A stretch of DNA of 7,825 nucleotides from Patescibacteria group bacterium (lineage in GTDB: Bacteria > Patescibacteriota > Patescibacteriia > UBA1558 > GWA2-36-10), in contig JAUPVE010000030.1 in NCBI GenBank assembly GCA_030917205.1, forward strand, positions 1 to 7,825, in the 5' to 3' direction. Shown piece by piece: positions 1-6,930 of the stretch. The notes under the pieces were generated by a model. That model worked only from the letters and a program-made list of their open reading frames with translations, was not told where the DNA came from and ran no database searches. How positions within the stretch are numbered: the first letter of the stretch is position 1; the number at the start of each line of letters is the position of its first letter. Made by a program: the position numbers and the translations under genes.

Positions 1-1369
1 TTTTGGTACTAGCGCTAGGTCCAGTAACAGTATTTGAGCTAGTAGAATTTAGTTTACCGGTAAACTTATCATCACCATCACGATTTTCACTCCAACGCAT
101 GATTTTATCCTCAACAACTACTCTAGACTTAGTATACCTCTCTCTGGTCACCTTGATCACTTTTTCTTTGATATCAAGAGGCACGTCACTATCCAAGGTA
201 ACTGGTGGCAAGGTACGAGCCGAAAAAGCTTCTGAAGCTACGCCATCAATCATTAATTTTAAATAAATTTGATATTTTGGTATATTGACTAGATTTTCTT
301 GTACAAAAACAGGGAAAAACTCTTTTTCCAAAAATTCAGCATCAGTGGCGCCAACTCTAAAAGATACTATGGTGCCAACATTGCCAAAAACTGCGGCCGC
401 TATTTCTTCTTCTATCTGTTCAATATATTGGTGGGCAATAATTAAATTCAGACGATATTTTCTAGCTTCTGATAAAATATTGGCAAAAGACTCAGTAGCA
501 AAATTTTGAAACTCATCGACATAGAGATAAAAGTCATTTCTTTCATTTTCGGGAATATCTATCCTACTCATGGCAGCTAGCTGGATTTTGGTGATCAACA
601 TCGCACCCAGTAAAGCGGAGTTATCTTCGCCTACTCTACCTTTGGCTAAATTGATTAATAAAATCTTCTTACTGTCCATTATTTCGCGCATGGAAAAAGA
701 AGACTGCACTTGACCAACCATATTTCTAATCAAAGAAGATGATAAAAAACGACCAACTTTATTTTGAATTGGAGCTATAGCCTCAGCTTGGAAGCGATCA
801 GGGTATTTTGAATATTCATCTATCCAGAAAGATCTTACTACTGGATCACTGATTTTATCGACGACTCTATTGCGAAAAGCTTTATCAGTCAGCATGCGCA
901 TGATGCCTAATAGTGTGGAGCCAGGATACTCAAGGAGCGCTGAAATAGCGTGATGCAAAACGTATTCTAAACGAGGACCCCAGGAATCAGCCCAGATTTT
1001 TTTAAAAACGCCAATCAAACCAGAAACAACTAAGTGTCTTTGCTCTATACCTACTTTTTCTAAAACATTGAAAGCAATGGGAAAATCCAAATCAGCCGGA
1101 TTAAAGTACACTACATCATTGACCCGACTCGAAGGAATAAAATTAATCACCTTTTCTACTAACTCACCGTGTGGATCCACTACACAAACTCCTCGACCCG
1201 CCTGAATATCCTGAATAATCATATTTTCTAGTAAGGTAGATTTACCCATACCAGTTTTGCCAATCACATACATATGCCGACGTCTATCATCGGTTTTTAT
1301 TCCAAATTTTACATTTTGGTTACGGTAATCAGTTTCCGCAAAAGTTGTTATTTCATTTAGTTCTGGCAT
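1..1369 (-). CDS. VirD4/TraG-like coupling ATPase (C-terminus cut by window edge)
   Basis: This is probably a hexameric P-loop ATPase of the VirD4/TraG/HerA class, which moves DNA (or DNA-protein complexes) through a membrane channel. About 456 codons are visible from the ATG at 1369, and the frame runs open off base 1. Motifs are in the expected order: Walker A GKTGMGKS at residues 37-44, a VVDPHGEL segment at 63-70 as in VirD4/HerA proteins, Walker B ending LYVDEFQ with D285/E286, and a polar sensor-like IIAHQ around 310-314. The C-terminal part is rich in Ser, Thr and charged residues. No transmembrane segment is seen, unlike classical VirD4 proteins. Its start lies one base after the stop of the upstream membrane-protein gene, so it is almost certainly co-transcribed and probably translationally coupled; no Shine-Dalgarno is evident. 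Its class is secure. Whether it serves conjugation, DNA uptake or another export process cannot be told from the sequence. Confidence 0.85.
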   Translation of the reverse strand, partial: MPELNEITTFAETDYRNQNVKFGIKTDDRRRHMYVIGKTGMGKSTLLENMIIQDIQAGRGVCVVDPHGELVEKVINFIPSSRVNDVVYFNPADLDFPIAFNVLEKVGIEQRHLVVSGLIGVFKKIWADSWGPRLEYVLHHAISALLEYPGSTLLGIMRMLTDKAFRNRVVDKISDPVVRSFWIDEYSKYPDRFQAEAIAPIQNKVGRFLSSSLIRNMVGQVQSSFSMREIMDSKKILLINLAKGRVGEDNSALLGAMLITKIQLAAMSRIDIPENERNDFYLYVDEFQNFATESFANILSEARKYRLNLIIAHQYIEQIEEEIAAAVFGNVGTIVSFRVGATDAEFLEKEFFPVFVQENLVNIPKYQIYLKLMIDGVASEAFSARTLPPVTLDSDVPLDIKEKVIKVTRERYTKSRVVVEDKIMRWSENRDGDDKFTGKLNSTSSNTVTGPSASTK

Positions 1370-1370
1370 A

Positions 1371-2870
1371 TTATTTTACGGGCAAATTTTTGGGGGCTAC
1401 CGCTTTTTTATCATCAACATCACTGTCGTCATGTTTCGCAAATTTTTTTTCAAAATATTTATTGTTCAGATCAAAATCAACCGATTTAGCCGTGCGCAAT
1501 TGCTTGCGTAAATCATCTGTACTACTAGCTGAAGCCTTGGTCTCGGTAAAGATAGGTAATGAAAATGGTGGCTCGCTTTTTTTGCTTTCGGTCTTTTGTA
1601 GCATGGGCGTACTGATTTCCATACTTGGAAAATGCCACAAGCTAGCTAGCTCTTCTATATTTAGTATAAAGTGTGAGTGTCCAGTTCTACCGCTTCTGTA
1701 CTTATAAGCTTTTATTAAACTTTCGCGACGTTGGGCCATGCGTTGTTTTGCAAAAAACCATTCCACTTTTGTTTTGGTTTTAGGGTCAGGCTTAAAAGCA
1801 TTGAGATCCATAGTACTAAATTGCTTCAATGAGCCAAAAACAGGAGCAATCACTCGACCAGGATTGTACTGATCATGTGGGGAAAGATAAATCAATCTAA
1901 TTTTACACTCAAAAGCAATTTTAGAAGCCTTGTGCTCTATGGCCTCTAGCTTACCTTTTTCACCTGGTGTCAAATGTAACATTTGACTAGGCAAATCATC
2001 TTTTTTGGTGTCTTTTTTTGACTTGGAACCCTCGCCGTCATTCCAGTAAAACATTGATTCACCATTATTTAAAACAAAAAGATTAAAGATTGAGGAAAAA
2101 ATATCCTGGTACCAAGGTTTTTTAGGAGCTGGTCCTTTTTTGCCCGCTAACTTTTGGGCTGCGGCATTAGCTTTTTTTGTCCAGTCTCCACCAGTGGGTT
2201 TTAATAAGAATTGCAACCATACCTGCTCACCATTTCTAATTTTACTCATGGTTTCAATCACAGAAGCCATAGGATCTTTGAATTCACCGCTGACTTTATC
2301 TTCAAACTCAGTATAGGTTCTAATTGGTAAATAATCTGGAGCCACTAAAATAACTTCTGTGCCCCACATATTGTAGTCGTCATTGGGAAAATGTACTGGT
2401 AAATCAGTAGTATAATCCAGTACTTCGGTGATTTCGGCATCGGGATATTGAGAGTAGATAGAACTCTCTACTAAATCTCGCCAATAATCAGGAGTTCTAA
2501 TAATAAACTGTACGTAACCGTCAATACTAATAATTTCGAAAGAAAAAGCTAGTTGAAATTGACCCTCGTATTTTTCCTTTTTACTGACATTGGCTTGGGC
2601 GCCTGACAAAGTGGCAAACAATTGTTCTACTGCTTTGGGTGTCTGCTCTGAATCACGAGGTATATCAACGGCCAAAAAAATAAATTTTTTCTTCATGTAC
2701 CAGGCGTTTTGTTTGGCGTTTAGCCAAATATCGTAGGCCATCAAAGCAATCACAAAAACATAAACAAAGCCCATGCCATGGGTCATCACGTATTGCAAAA
2801 GTTGATCTGCTGGTAAAGATCCAACATTTGCCAGCTCTTCCCAATTTATGAAGAAAGTAGAAAAATCCAT
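1371..2870 (-). CDS. single-pass membrane protein, likely partner of the adjacent ATPase
   Basis: This 499-residue protein has one clear hydrophobic helix near the N-terminus (about residues 31-50, ending in YDIWLN). A basic MKKK stretch follows, so most of the chain is probably cytoplasmic. The soluble part has an alpha/beta region starting at FIFLAVDIPRD and containing SIDGYVQFIIRTP. A Lys/Pro-rich low-complexity stretch lies near 240-252 and a second, Lys-rich one near 282-292. Near residue 402 an IEELASLWHFP motif followed by EPP resembles the segment that precedes the ATPase core in single-chain TraG/VirD4-like proteins. The tail is charged. I recognise this as a family seen beside VirD4-like ATPases in Patescibacteria but cannot name it with certainty. 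I chose the ATG at 2870 because the in-frame upstream TTG (2897) overlaps a perfect TATAAT box. The likely role is to anchor the ATPase encoded one base downstream; that is inference. Confidence 0.8.
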   Translation of the reverse strand: MDFSTFFINWEELANVGSLPADQLLQYVMTHGMGFVYVFVIALMAYDIWLNAKQNAWYMKKKFIFLAVDIPRDSEQTPKAVEQLFATLSGAQANVSKKEKYEGQFQLAFSFEIISIDGYVQFIIRTPDYWRDLVESSIYSQYPDAEITEVLDYTTDLPVHFPNDDYNMWGTEVILVAPDYLPIRTYTEFEDKVSGEFKDPMASVIETMSKIRNGEQVWLQFLLKPTGGDWTKKANAAAQKLAGKKGPAPKKPWYQDIFSSIFNLFVLNNGESMFYWNDGEGSKSKKDTKKDDLPSQMLHLTPGEKGKLEAIEHKASKIAFECKIRLIYLSPHDQYNPGRVIAPVFGSLKQFSTMDLNAFKPDPKTKTKVEWFFAKQRMAQRRESLIKAYKYRSGRTGHSHFILNIEELASLWHFPSMEISTPMLQKTESKKSEPPFSLPIFTETKASASSTDDLRKQLRTAKSVDFDLNNKYFEKKFAKHDDSDVDDKKAVAPKNLPVK

Positions 2871-2888
2871 ATTTATTTCGGTGTTTAT

Positions 2889-2894
2889 ATTATA
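2889..2894 (-). promoter_or_regulatory. promoter -10 box (TATAAT) for the membrane protein/ATPase operon
   Basis: A perfect TATAAT on the minus strand lies 18 bases upstream of the ATG at 2870. At 17-base spacing the -35 position reads TAGCAA, a poor match, so recognition would rest mainly on the -10 box. The expected transcription start, an A near 2882, would leave a leader of only about 12 nucleotides without a Shine-Dalgarno. The preceding gene's terminator ends at 2930, so an independent promoter is needed here. Confidence 0.5.
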
Positions 2895-2929
2895 CAATTT
2901 TTTTACGATATTTGCTAGTTATTACAAAT

Positions 2930-2965
2930 AAAAAAACAACCCACTGACTAGTGTAGTTGTTTTTT
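2930..2965 (-). terminator. rho-independent terminator after the sigma-4/winged-helix gene
   Basis: The inverted arms AAAAAACAAC and GTTGTTTTTT (plus strand 2931-2940 and 2956-2965) enclose a smaller CAC/GTG pairing and a short loop. On the minus strand the hairpin is followed by a run of seven T. It begins six bases after the stop codon of the regulator gene at 2972. The A and T runs on both flanks would let it work in either direction, but no plus-strand gene is present to use it. Confidence 0.75.
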
Positions 2966-2971
2966 ATGAGT

Positions 2972-4075
2972 TTAGGCATTTTTTAAAGAATATTTTCCGT
3001 TTTCGTTTTTCTCAAATCTATTTTTATTCATCAGAGCTAAGGTGACAGTAGTTTCTTTGATCATGCGATGTTTCAAAACTTCTTCTACAATCTCCTTTTT
3101 ACTAAGTGGTCTATCGCTCTTGCGTAAAATCTCTTCAATCACATCAGAGACAACACCAGGTTTGTAGCCCCACTCTTTGAGAGCGTAGATACCGCGACCG
3201 ACCAAAACGTATTTGTCGTCCAAAATTAATTCATTGTGAATAGTAGCGGGATAGGCCTGACGATGATCGAAATCCATCTTATTGATAGTTTCGGCAATTT
3301 CATTGAAATGCATCGGCCTATTTTCTTTTTTCAAGACTAAATAAATTTTATCATTCATCCTCTTGGGAGAAATATCGGCCCAGTGAGACAAACCCCACTC
3401 TTCGTAAGGATTTGATTTTAATTTTTTAGTAATATAGATAAAATTTAAAACAACTTTATCAGTCAAATTTTCATTTTCTTTGTAGTATTCAGTTTCTTGA
3501 ATTTTATTGATCAAAATATCTAGTGACAAAGGATTACCATGATTTTCAACAATATCAATTACTTTATTGATAGCCTGATCATAAAAATCAACAGAAGACT
3601 CTGGAGTTTTCCAGTAATCAAAATATTCTTTGTTCTCACGAATAAACTGAAAACGGTGTTTTAGTAATTGACCTAAGATGAAAACTACAGCTGAGTGATT
3701 GTCATCATTGTAGCCAGAAGAAGTCAATAATTCTTTGATCAAATTGGTTTCGGCCATCAAGCCACCATGCTCTGATAAAATACCATTCGTAATATCTTCA
3801 ATCTCCTGTAAATAGGTTTCATCAAAATTTTTGATGATTTTTTTGAGGGAGCTATTTTCGATTTGGCGAACACGCTCACGAGTAATAGCGTATTGTTTAC
3901 CAATATCTTCCAAGGTTTTTTTGTCATAACCAGACAAACCATGGCGTAGCTTGATAATCTCGCGTTCACGCTCGGTTAGGGCAGCCAAAATACCATCTAG
4001 CGTATCATGCGGATTGAAACTTGCTAGATTGGATAAGTGTTTGGCTGTAATAACTTGGTCTAAAATTGATTCCAT
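2972..4075 (-). CDS. sigma-70 region 4 / tandem winged-helix DNA-binding protein
   Basis: This 367-residue protein is probably a transcription regulator that touches promoter DNA or RNA polymerase. Residues about 32-82 are a typical sigma-70 region 4: LTEREREIIKLRHGL, then LEDIGKQYAITRERVRQIE, the helix-turn-helix that reads -35 boxes. Regions 2 and 3 are absent, so it cannot be a complete sigma factor. The rest looks like about four winged-helix units in a row, roughly residues 90-160, 166-237, 238-303 and 307-367. The third resembles HARE-HTH/RNA polymerase delta domains (RPMHFNEIAETI followed by a hairpin ending GRGIYALKEWG), and the fourth has the same pattern (RPLSKKEIVEEV ... NENGKYSLK). 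An in-frame ATG at 4135 was rejected because the promoter -10 box overlaps it; the ATG at 4075 leaves a leader of about 44 nucleotides. It appears monocistronic. Targets are unknown. Confidence 0.85.
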   Translation of the reverse strand: MESILDQVITAKHLSNLASFNPHDTLDGILAALTEREREIIKLRHGLSGYDKKTLEDIGKQYAITRERVRQIENSSLKKIIKNFDETYLQEIEDITNGILSEHGGLMAETNLIKELLTSSGYNDDNHSAVVFILGQLLKHRFQFIRENKEYFDYWKTPESSVDFYDQAINKVIDIVENHGNPLSLDILINKIQETEYYKENENLTDKVVLNFIYITKKLKSNPYEEWGLSHWADISPKRMNDKIYLVLKKENRPMHFNEIAETINKMDFDHRQAYPATIHNELILDDKYVLVGRGIYALKEWGYKPGVVSDVIEEILRKSDRPLSKKEIVEEVLKHRMIKETTVTLALMNKNRFEKNENGKYSLKNA

Positions 4076-4125
4076 ATTTTTATATAAAACAATAAAAATT
4101 GACAGATTTATTTGATGTCGACCAT

Positions 4126-4154
4126 AGCATAACATATTTATTAAAATAAGTCAA
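4126..4154 (-). promoter_or_regulatory. sigma-70-type promoter for the sigma-4/winged-helix gene
   Basis: The -35 box TTGACT (4149-4154) and the -10 box TATGCT (4126-4131) are separated by exactly 17 bases. A TGT directly before the -10 gives an extended -10 element. The predicted start near 4119 leaves about 44 nucleotides before the ATG at 4075, without a visible Shine-Dalgarno. The -35 box overlaps the distal arm of the secF terminator hairpin. Confidence 0.7.
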
Positions 4155-4182
4155 CCCCAATTTACTTAAAAACTGGGGTTGA
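4151..4182 (-). terminator. rho-independent terminator of the secD-secF operon
   Basis: The arms TCAACCCCA and TGGGGTTGA pair perfectly over nine bases. A further G-U and three A-T pairs extend the stem to about 13 pairs around a six-base loop. It begins 26 bases after the secF stop. The sequence that follows on the minus strand, CTTATTTTAA, is only a weak T tract, so termination may be incomplete and some read-through into the regulator gene is possible. Confidence 0.65.
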
Positions 4183-4208
4183 CAAATATCGATAAATTTT
4201 GGCTAATT

Positions 4209-5114
4209 TTAGCGCTTTTTATTAAACAATAATAATAATGGAGACGCAACAAAAATTGAGGAATAGGTACCTATGATAATACCGATAGATAGGGCCAAGG
4301 CCAAATATCTAGTACTTTCTCCTCCGAATAGCAGGATGGCCAACAAGGCTAGAAAGGTAGTCAAGGAGGTGTTGATTGAGCGAATCATGGTTTGATTGAT
4401 ACTGATATTGATAATCTCTTCAAAATTTTCAAAAGTACGGCTTTTGAAGAGGTTTTCTCTCAAACGATCAAAGGTGACAATAGTATCATGAACTGAAAAG
4501 CCTAAAATAGTCAGTAAGGCTGTCACAAATAAACTATCTACCTCTACTCCCATAAATTTACCCAAAAAGACGAAAACACCAGTCACAATAATAATATCGT
4601 GAGTCAAAGCTATGATAGCAGCGACACCGTATTTCCATGACTCTACCGGCTTGGATACCTTTCTGAAGGCATAAGCGATATAAAGCACAATGAATATCAA
4701 AACAATGATGATAGCTTGAAAAGCTTTGCTCTTGAGCTCTTTACCTAAAGACGGACCAATAGATTCAAACTTATTTTCAGTCAGCTTGTTATCAGAAACA
4801 TTTTCTATCTTAATCTGTGAGATAGCCTGTAAAATTTCTTGGTGCTTGGCTTCAGGGACATCTTTGAAGCGGAAAATATAATCCTTGTCCCCAGATGGCT
4901 GGACAATAACTGGCTCAACACCCAAATCTTTGAAAGAATTTTTGAGCTGATCCATATCTGGTCTAGCTTGAGAGTAGCTGACATCCATCAAACTACCACC
5001 AGTAAAATCAATGCCATATTTTAGGCCCCACAAAAACCAACCAATGAGTGAAACACTCACTAGAGCTATGGATATGGTGTAGAAAATTTTTCTTTTTTGA
5101 ATGATTTTATACAT
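4209..5114 (-). CDS. secF: protein translocase subunit SecF
   Basis: SecF pairs with SecD in the cytoplasmic membrane and uses the proton gradient to help complete export of proteins through SecYEG. The 301-residue length is normal for the family. Six membrane segments can be placed: about 11-30, 130-150, 163-186, 191-213, 245-265 and 268-296, with the external domain between the first two. Family signatures are present: GIDFTGG at 34-40, ESIGPSLGKEL at 117-127, ALTHDIII at 169-176, the ILGFSVHDTIVTFDRLREN block at 203-221 containing the conserved Asp-Arg pair, and SINTSLTT at 246-253. The ATG at 5114 begins one base after the secD stop (TAA-T-ATG), so translation is probably coupled to secD. 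A weak purine stretch, GAAGAAAAA, lies just upstream inside secD. The short KKR tail is probably cytoplasmic. Confidence 0.97.
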   Translation of the reverse strand: MYKIIQKRKIFYTISIALVSVSLIGWFLWGLKYGIDFTGGSLMDVSYSQARPDMDQLKNSFKDLGVEPVIVQPSGDKDYIFRFKDVPEAKHQEILQAISQIKIENVSDNKLTENKFESIGPSLGKELKSKAFQAIIIVLIFIVLYIAYAFRKVSKPVESWKYGVAAIIALTHDIIIVTGVFVFLGKFMGVEVDSLFVTALLTILGFSVHDTIVTFDRLRENLFKSRTFENFEEIINISINQTMIRSINTSLTTFLALLAILLFGGESTRYLALALSIGIIIGTYSSIFVASPLLLLFNKKR

Positions 5115-5115
5115 A

Positions 5116-6786
5116 TTATTTTTCTTCAGTTTTTTCTAAGGAAACTCCGAATAAGCCAAGTTTATTTTCTAATTTTTTGTTAACAACCAAACGCATCAAA
5201 GTGTGAGTGACAGTCAGAGCTGAAAACATAGACACTAGAATACCAATGCCCAAGGTGATGGCAAATCCTTTGACAATAGATGTGCCAAACCATGCTAAGA
5301 TCACACAAGTAATAATAGAAGAAAAGTTTGAGTCACGAATTGATGGCCAAGCTCGCTCAAAACCATCCTCTACGGCTGAGCTAAGATTCTTACCATTGTA
5401 TAATTCCTCTTTAGTACGTTCGAAAATCAAAATATTAGCATCTACTGCCATACCTATAGAAAGTATGAAACCAGCAATACCAGCCATAGTCATAGTGACT
5501 GGCACTAGCTCAAAGATAGCCAAACTCAAGGCTGTATAGACACCTAAGGCAATAACAGCTAATAAGCCTGGCAAGCGATAAAATATCAACATGAATAAGG
5601 CAGCTGATAAAAAGCCAATAATACCGGCTAACAAACTTTGATCAAGAGAAATCTGACCAAGACTTGGCCCAATAGTCTGCTGAGTCAACAAAGTAATGGG
5701 CACTGGTAAGGCGCCAAGGTTTAAATCTTTAACCAACTGTTTAGCTTCATCAATGGTGAATTGGCCAGAAATCTGAGCAGAACCATCTCTAATTGGCTCT
5801 TGGACAACTGGATTGGAACGTAAGGCTCCATCCAAGAAAATACCGATTGTTTTACCAACATTGAGCTCAGTCAAATTAGCAAAAGTCTCTGTACCCTCTT
5901 CATCAAAATCCAAAAGCACCATAGGCTCCTGGGTAGTCGCGTCAAATTGTAATTGAGCTTTTTTAATATTTTTACCGCTCAACTTAGTATCTACCCAAGT
6001 GACATTTAAGTCGGCGTTTTGCTTGGCAAATAAAATATGAGCAGAGTGAACTTCTTTGACTCCCTCGGTAGTTCGCTCTTCTATTTTTTTAATAATATGA
6101 TAACCAAATTGTGACTCGACTAACTGTTTGCTGATTTCTCCGGACTTGAGATCTTCAAAAATGGCCCTGTCAAACTCTGGTACAAAATCACCAGCCTTGA
6201 CCCAGCCCAAATCTCCCCCTAAGTCCTTAGAACCTGGGTCTTCACTGAACTCTTTGGCTAATTTAGCAAAATCTTCTTTTTTTAAAGCTCGCTGCAAAAC
6301 TTCGTCAGCTTTTTGACGAACCACATCATTGTCTACTGGAGCTGGGGCAGCGCCTTCAGTTTTGAAATCTAATACCGGAGTTTTATCGATAATCTTAATC
6401 GCTTCATTGACATCAGTCACACCAGCGAGTTCGACAATGATACGATAATTTTCACCGCTGATATTGGTCTGGACTAGTGGCTCAGACACTCCATAGGCAT
6501 TGACTCGACGCTCAATCACATCACGTAAAGCCTCTACTCTATCTCGTCTCTCGGCACTATCCAGGGCACTGACATCAGCTTGATAGACCAAGTGTGTGCC
6601 ACCTTGTAAATCTAGGCCAAGATGCATCCTAACCTTGTTTACCCAGTGATCTTGAGCTAAAAATGAGACATTTGGTACGATAAACATCACAGCCAACATG
6701 CTCAAAACACCAATAAAAACAGCTGTCCACCTGACTTTGTTTTTATTGACGAGCTTGTGTTGTTGGGGATAACTATACTTATTCAT
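5116..6786 (-). CDS. secD: protein translocase subunit SecD with inserted parvulin-like domain
   Basis: SecD forms the export-assisting membrane complex with SecF. The first membrane helix is at about 19-38, followed by the hallmark LGLDLQGGTHLVY (56-68) and ERRVNAYGVSEP (92-103) of the external domain. After VLDFKTEG (138-145) the usual SecD sequence is interrupted by a parvulin-type isomerase-like stretch (about 150-258). SecD then resumes at WVDTKLSGKNIKKAQLQF (264-281), through FLDGALRSNPVVQEPI to LNLGALPVPI. The C-terminal membrane block follows, with IGPSLGQISLDQS (372-384), GFILSIGMAVDANILIFERT (439-458) and FERAWPSIRDSN (476-487). The ATG at 6786 fits the family's N-terminus and lies 28 bases from a predicted transcript start. 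The insert is in frame and flanked by intact SecD motifs, so it is a true domain gain and not an assembly join. Confidence 0.97.
   Translation of the reverse strand: MNKYSYPQQHKLVNKNKVRWTAVFIGVLSMLAVMFIVPNVSFLAQDHWVNKVRMHLGLDLQGGTHLVYQADVSALDSAERRDRVEALRDVIERRVNAYGVSEPLVQTNISGENYRIIVELAGVTDVNEAIKIIDKTPVLDFKTEGAAPAPVDNDVVRQKADEVLQRALKKEDFAKLAKEFSEDPGSKDLGGDLGWVKAGDFVPEFDRAIFEDLKSGEISKQLVESQFGYHIIKKIEERTTEGVKEVHSAHILFAKQNADLNVTWVDTKLSGKNIKKAQLQFDATTQEPMVLLDFDEEGTETFANLTELNVGKTIGIFLDGALRSNPVVQEPIRDGSAQISGQFTIDEAKQLVKDLNLGALPVPITLLTQQTIGPSLGQISLDQSLLAGIIGFLSAALFMLIFYRLPGLLAVIALGVYTALSLAIFELVPVTMTMAGIAGFILSIGMAVDANILIFERTKEELYNGKNLSSAVEDGFERAWPSIRDSNFSSIITCVILAWFGTSIVKGFAITLGIGILVSMFSALTVTHTLMRLVVNKKLENKLGLFGVSLEKTEEK
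6013..6339 (-). other. parvulin-type peptidyl-prolyl isomerase-like domain inside SecD
   Basis: SecD residues about 150-258 carry parvulin motifs: a helix ending EDFAKLAKEFSEDPGS (171-186), GGDLGW (190-195), FVPEFDRAIF (201-210), GEIS (216-219) and QFGYHIIK (226-233). In ordinary parvulins a first strand reading about SHILV precedes that helix. Here no such strand is seen before it, and the matching SAHILFAKQ (248-256) comes after the last strand. The two histidines of the parvulin active site would be H230 and H250, with D183 at the usual Cys/Asp position. The domain would face outside the cytoplasmic membrane, where emerging chains fold. Isomerase activity is inferred. Confidence 0.8.
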
Positions 6787-6820
6787 AATTTCTTGCTTTT
6801 ACTGTATAAATAACCCGCTT

Positions 6821-6848
6821 ATTTTAACACAAATAACAATTTTGACAA
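6821..6848 (-). promoter_or_regulatory. sigma-70-type promoter for secD-secF
   Basis: The -35 box TTGTCA (6843-6848) and the -10 box TAAAAT (6821-6826), each one base off consensus, are separated by 16 bases. A TGT immediately before the -10 gives an extended -10 element. The predicted start near 6814 leaves a leader of about 28 nucleotides before the secD ATG. Only AAGAAA, a weak ribosome-binding candidate, lies near the start. Confidence 0.65.
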
Positions 6849-6871
6849 GGGTATTCCCAGTTAAGAAAATC

Positions 6872-6903
6872 AAAAATACCCCATATTTATTACGGGGTAT
6901 TTT
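6872..6903 (-). terminator. rho-independent terminator after the beta-propeller gene
   Basis: The arms AAAATACCCC and GGGGTATTTT form a perfect ten-pair stem around an 11-base loop. On the minus strand it is followed by TTTTTGATTTT. It begins 27 bases after the stop at 6931 and separates this gene from the secD promoter. The A/T runs on both sides would also allow function on the plus strand. Confidence 0.8.
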
Positions 6904-6930
6904 ATCTGTATAAAATTAAATTTTTTTCGA

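Noticed and set aside
1345..1707. Plus-strand reading frame of 120 codons, and the other plus-strand frames at 3-509, 4839-5024, 5207-5539 and 6128-6316
   Set aside because: All lie opposite well-supported minus-strand genes, show no recognisable motifs and lack promoter or operon context.
2871..2897. TTG start giving a 508-residue membrane protein
   Set aside because: The TTG and the codons after it coincide with a perfect TATAAT box; the ATG at 2870 is better placed.
3757..3969. Minus-strand 70-codon frame inside the regulator gene
   Set aside because: It is an out-of-frame shadow of the sigma-4 region with no family features.
2972..4075. Complete sigma factor (RpoD-like)
   Set aside because: Only region 4 is present; no region 2 or 3 sequence can be found.
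4076..4135. ATG start giving a 387-residue regulator
   Set aside because: A promoter with a 17-base spacer and extended -10 places the transcript start near 4119, downstream of this ATG. The extra residues also look like translated intergenic DNA.
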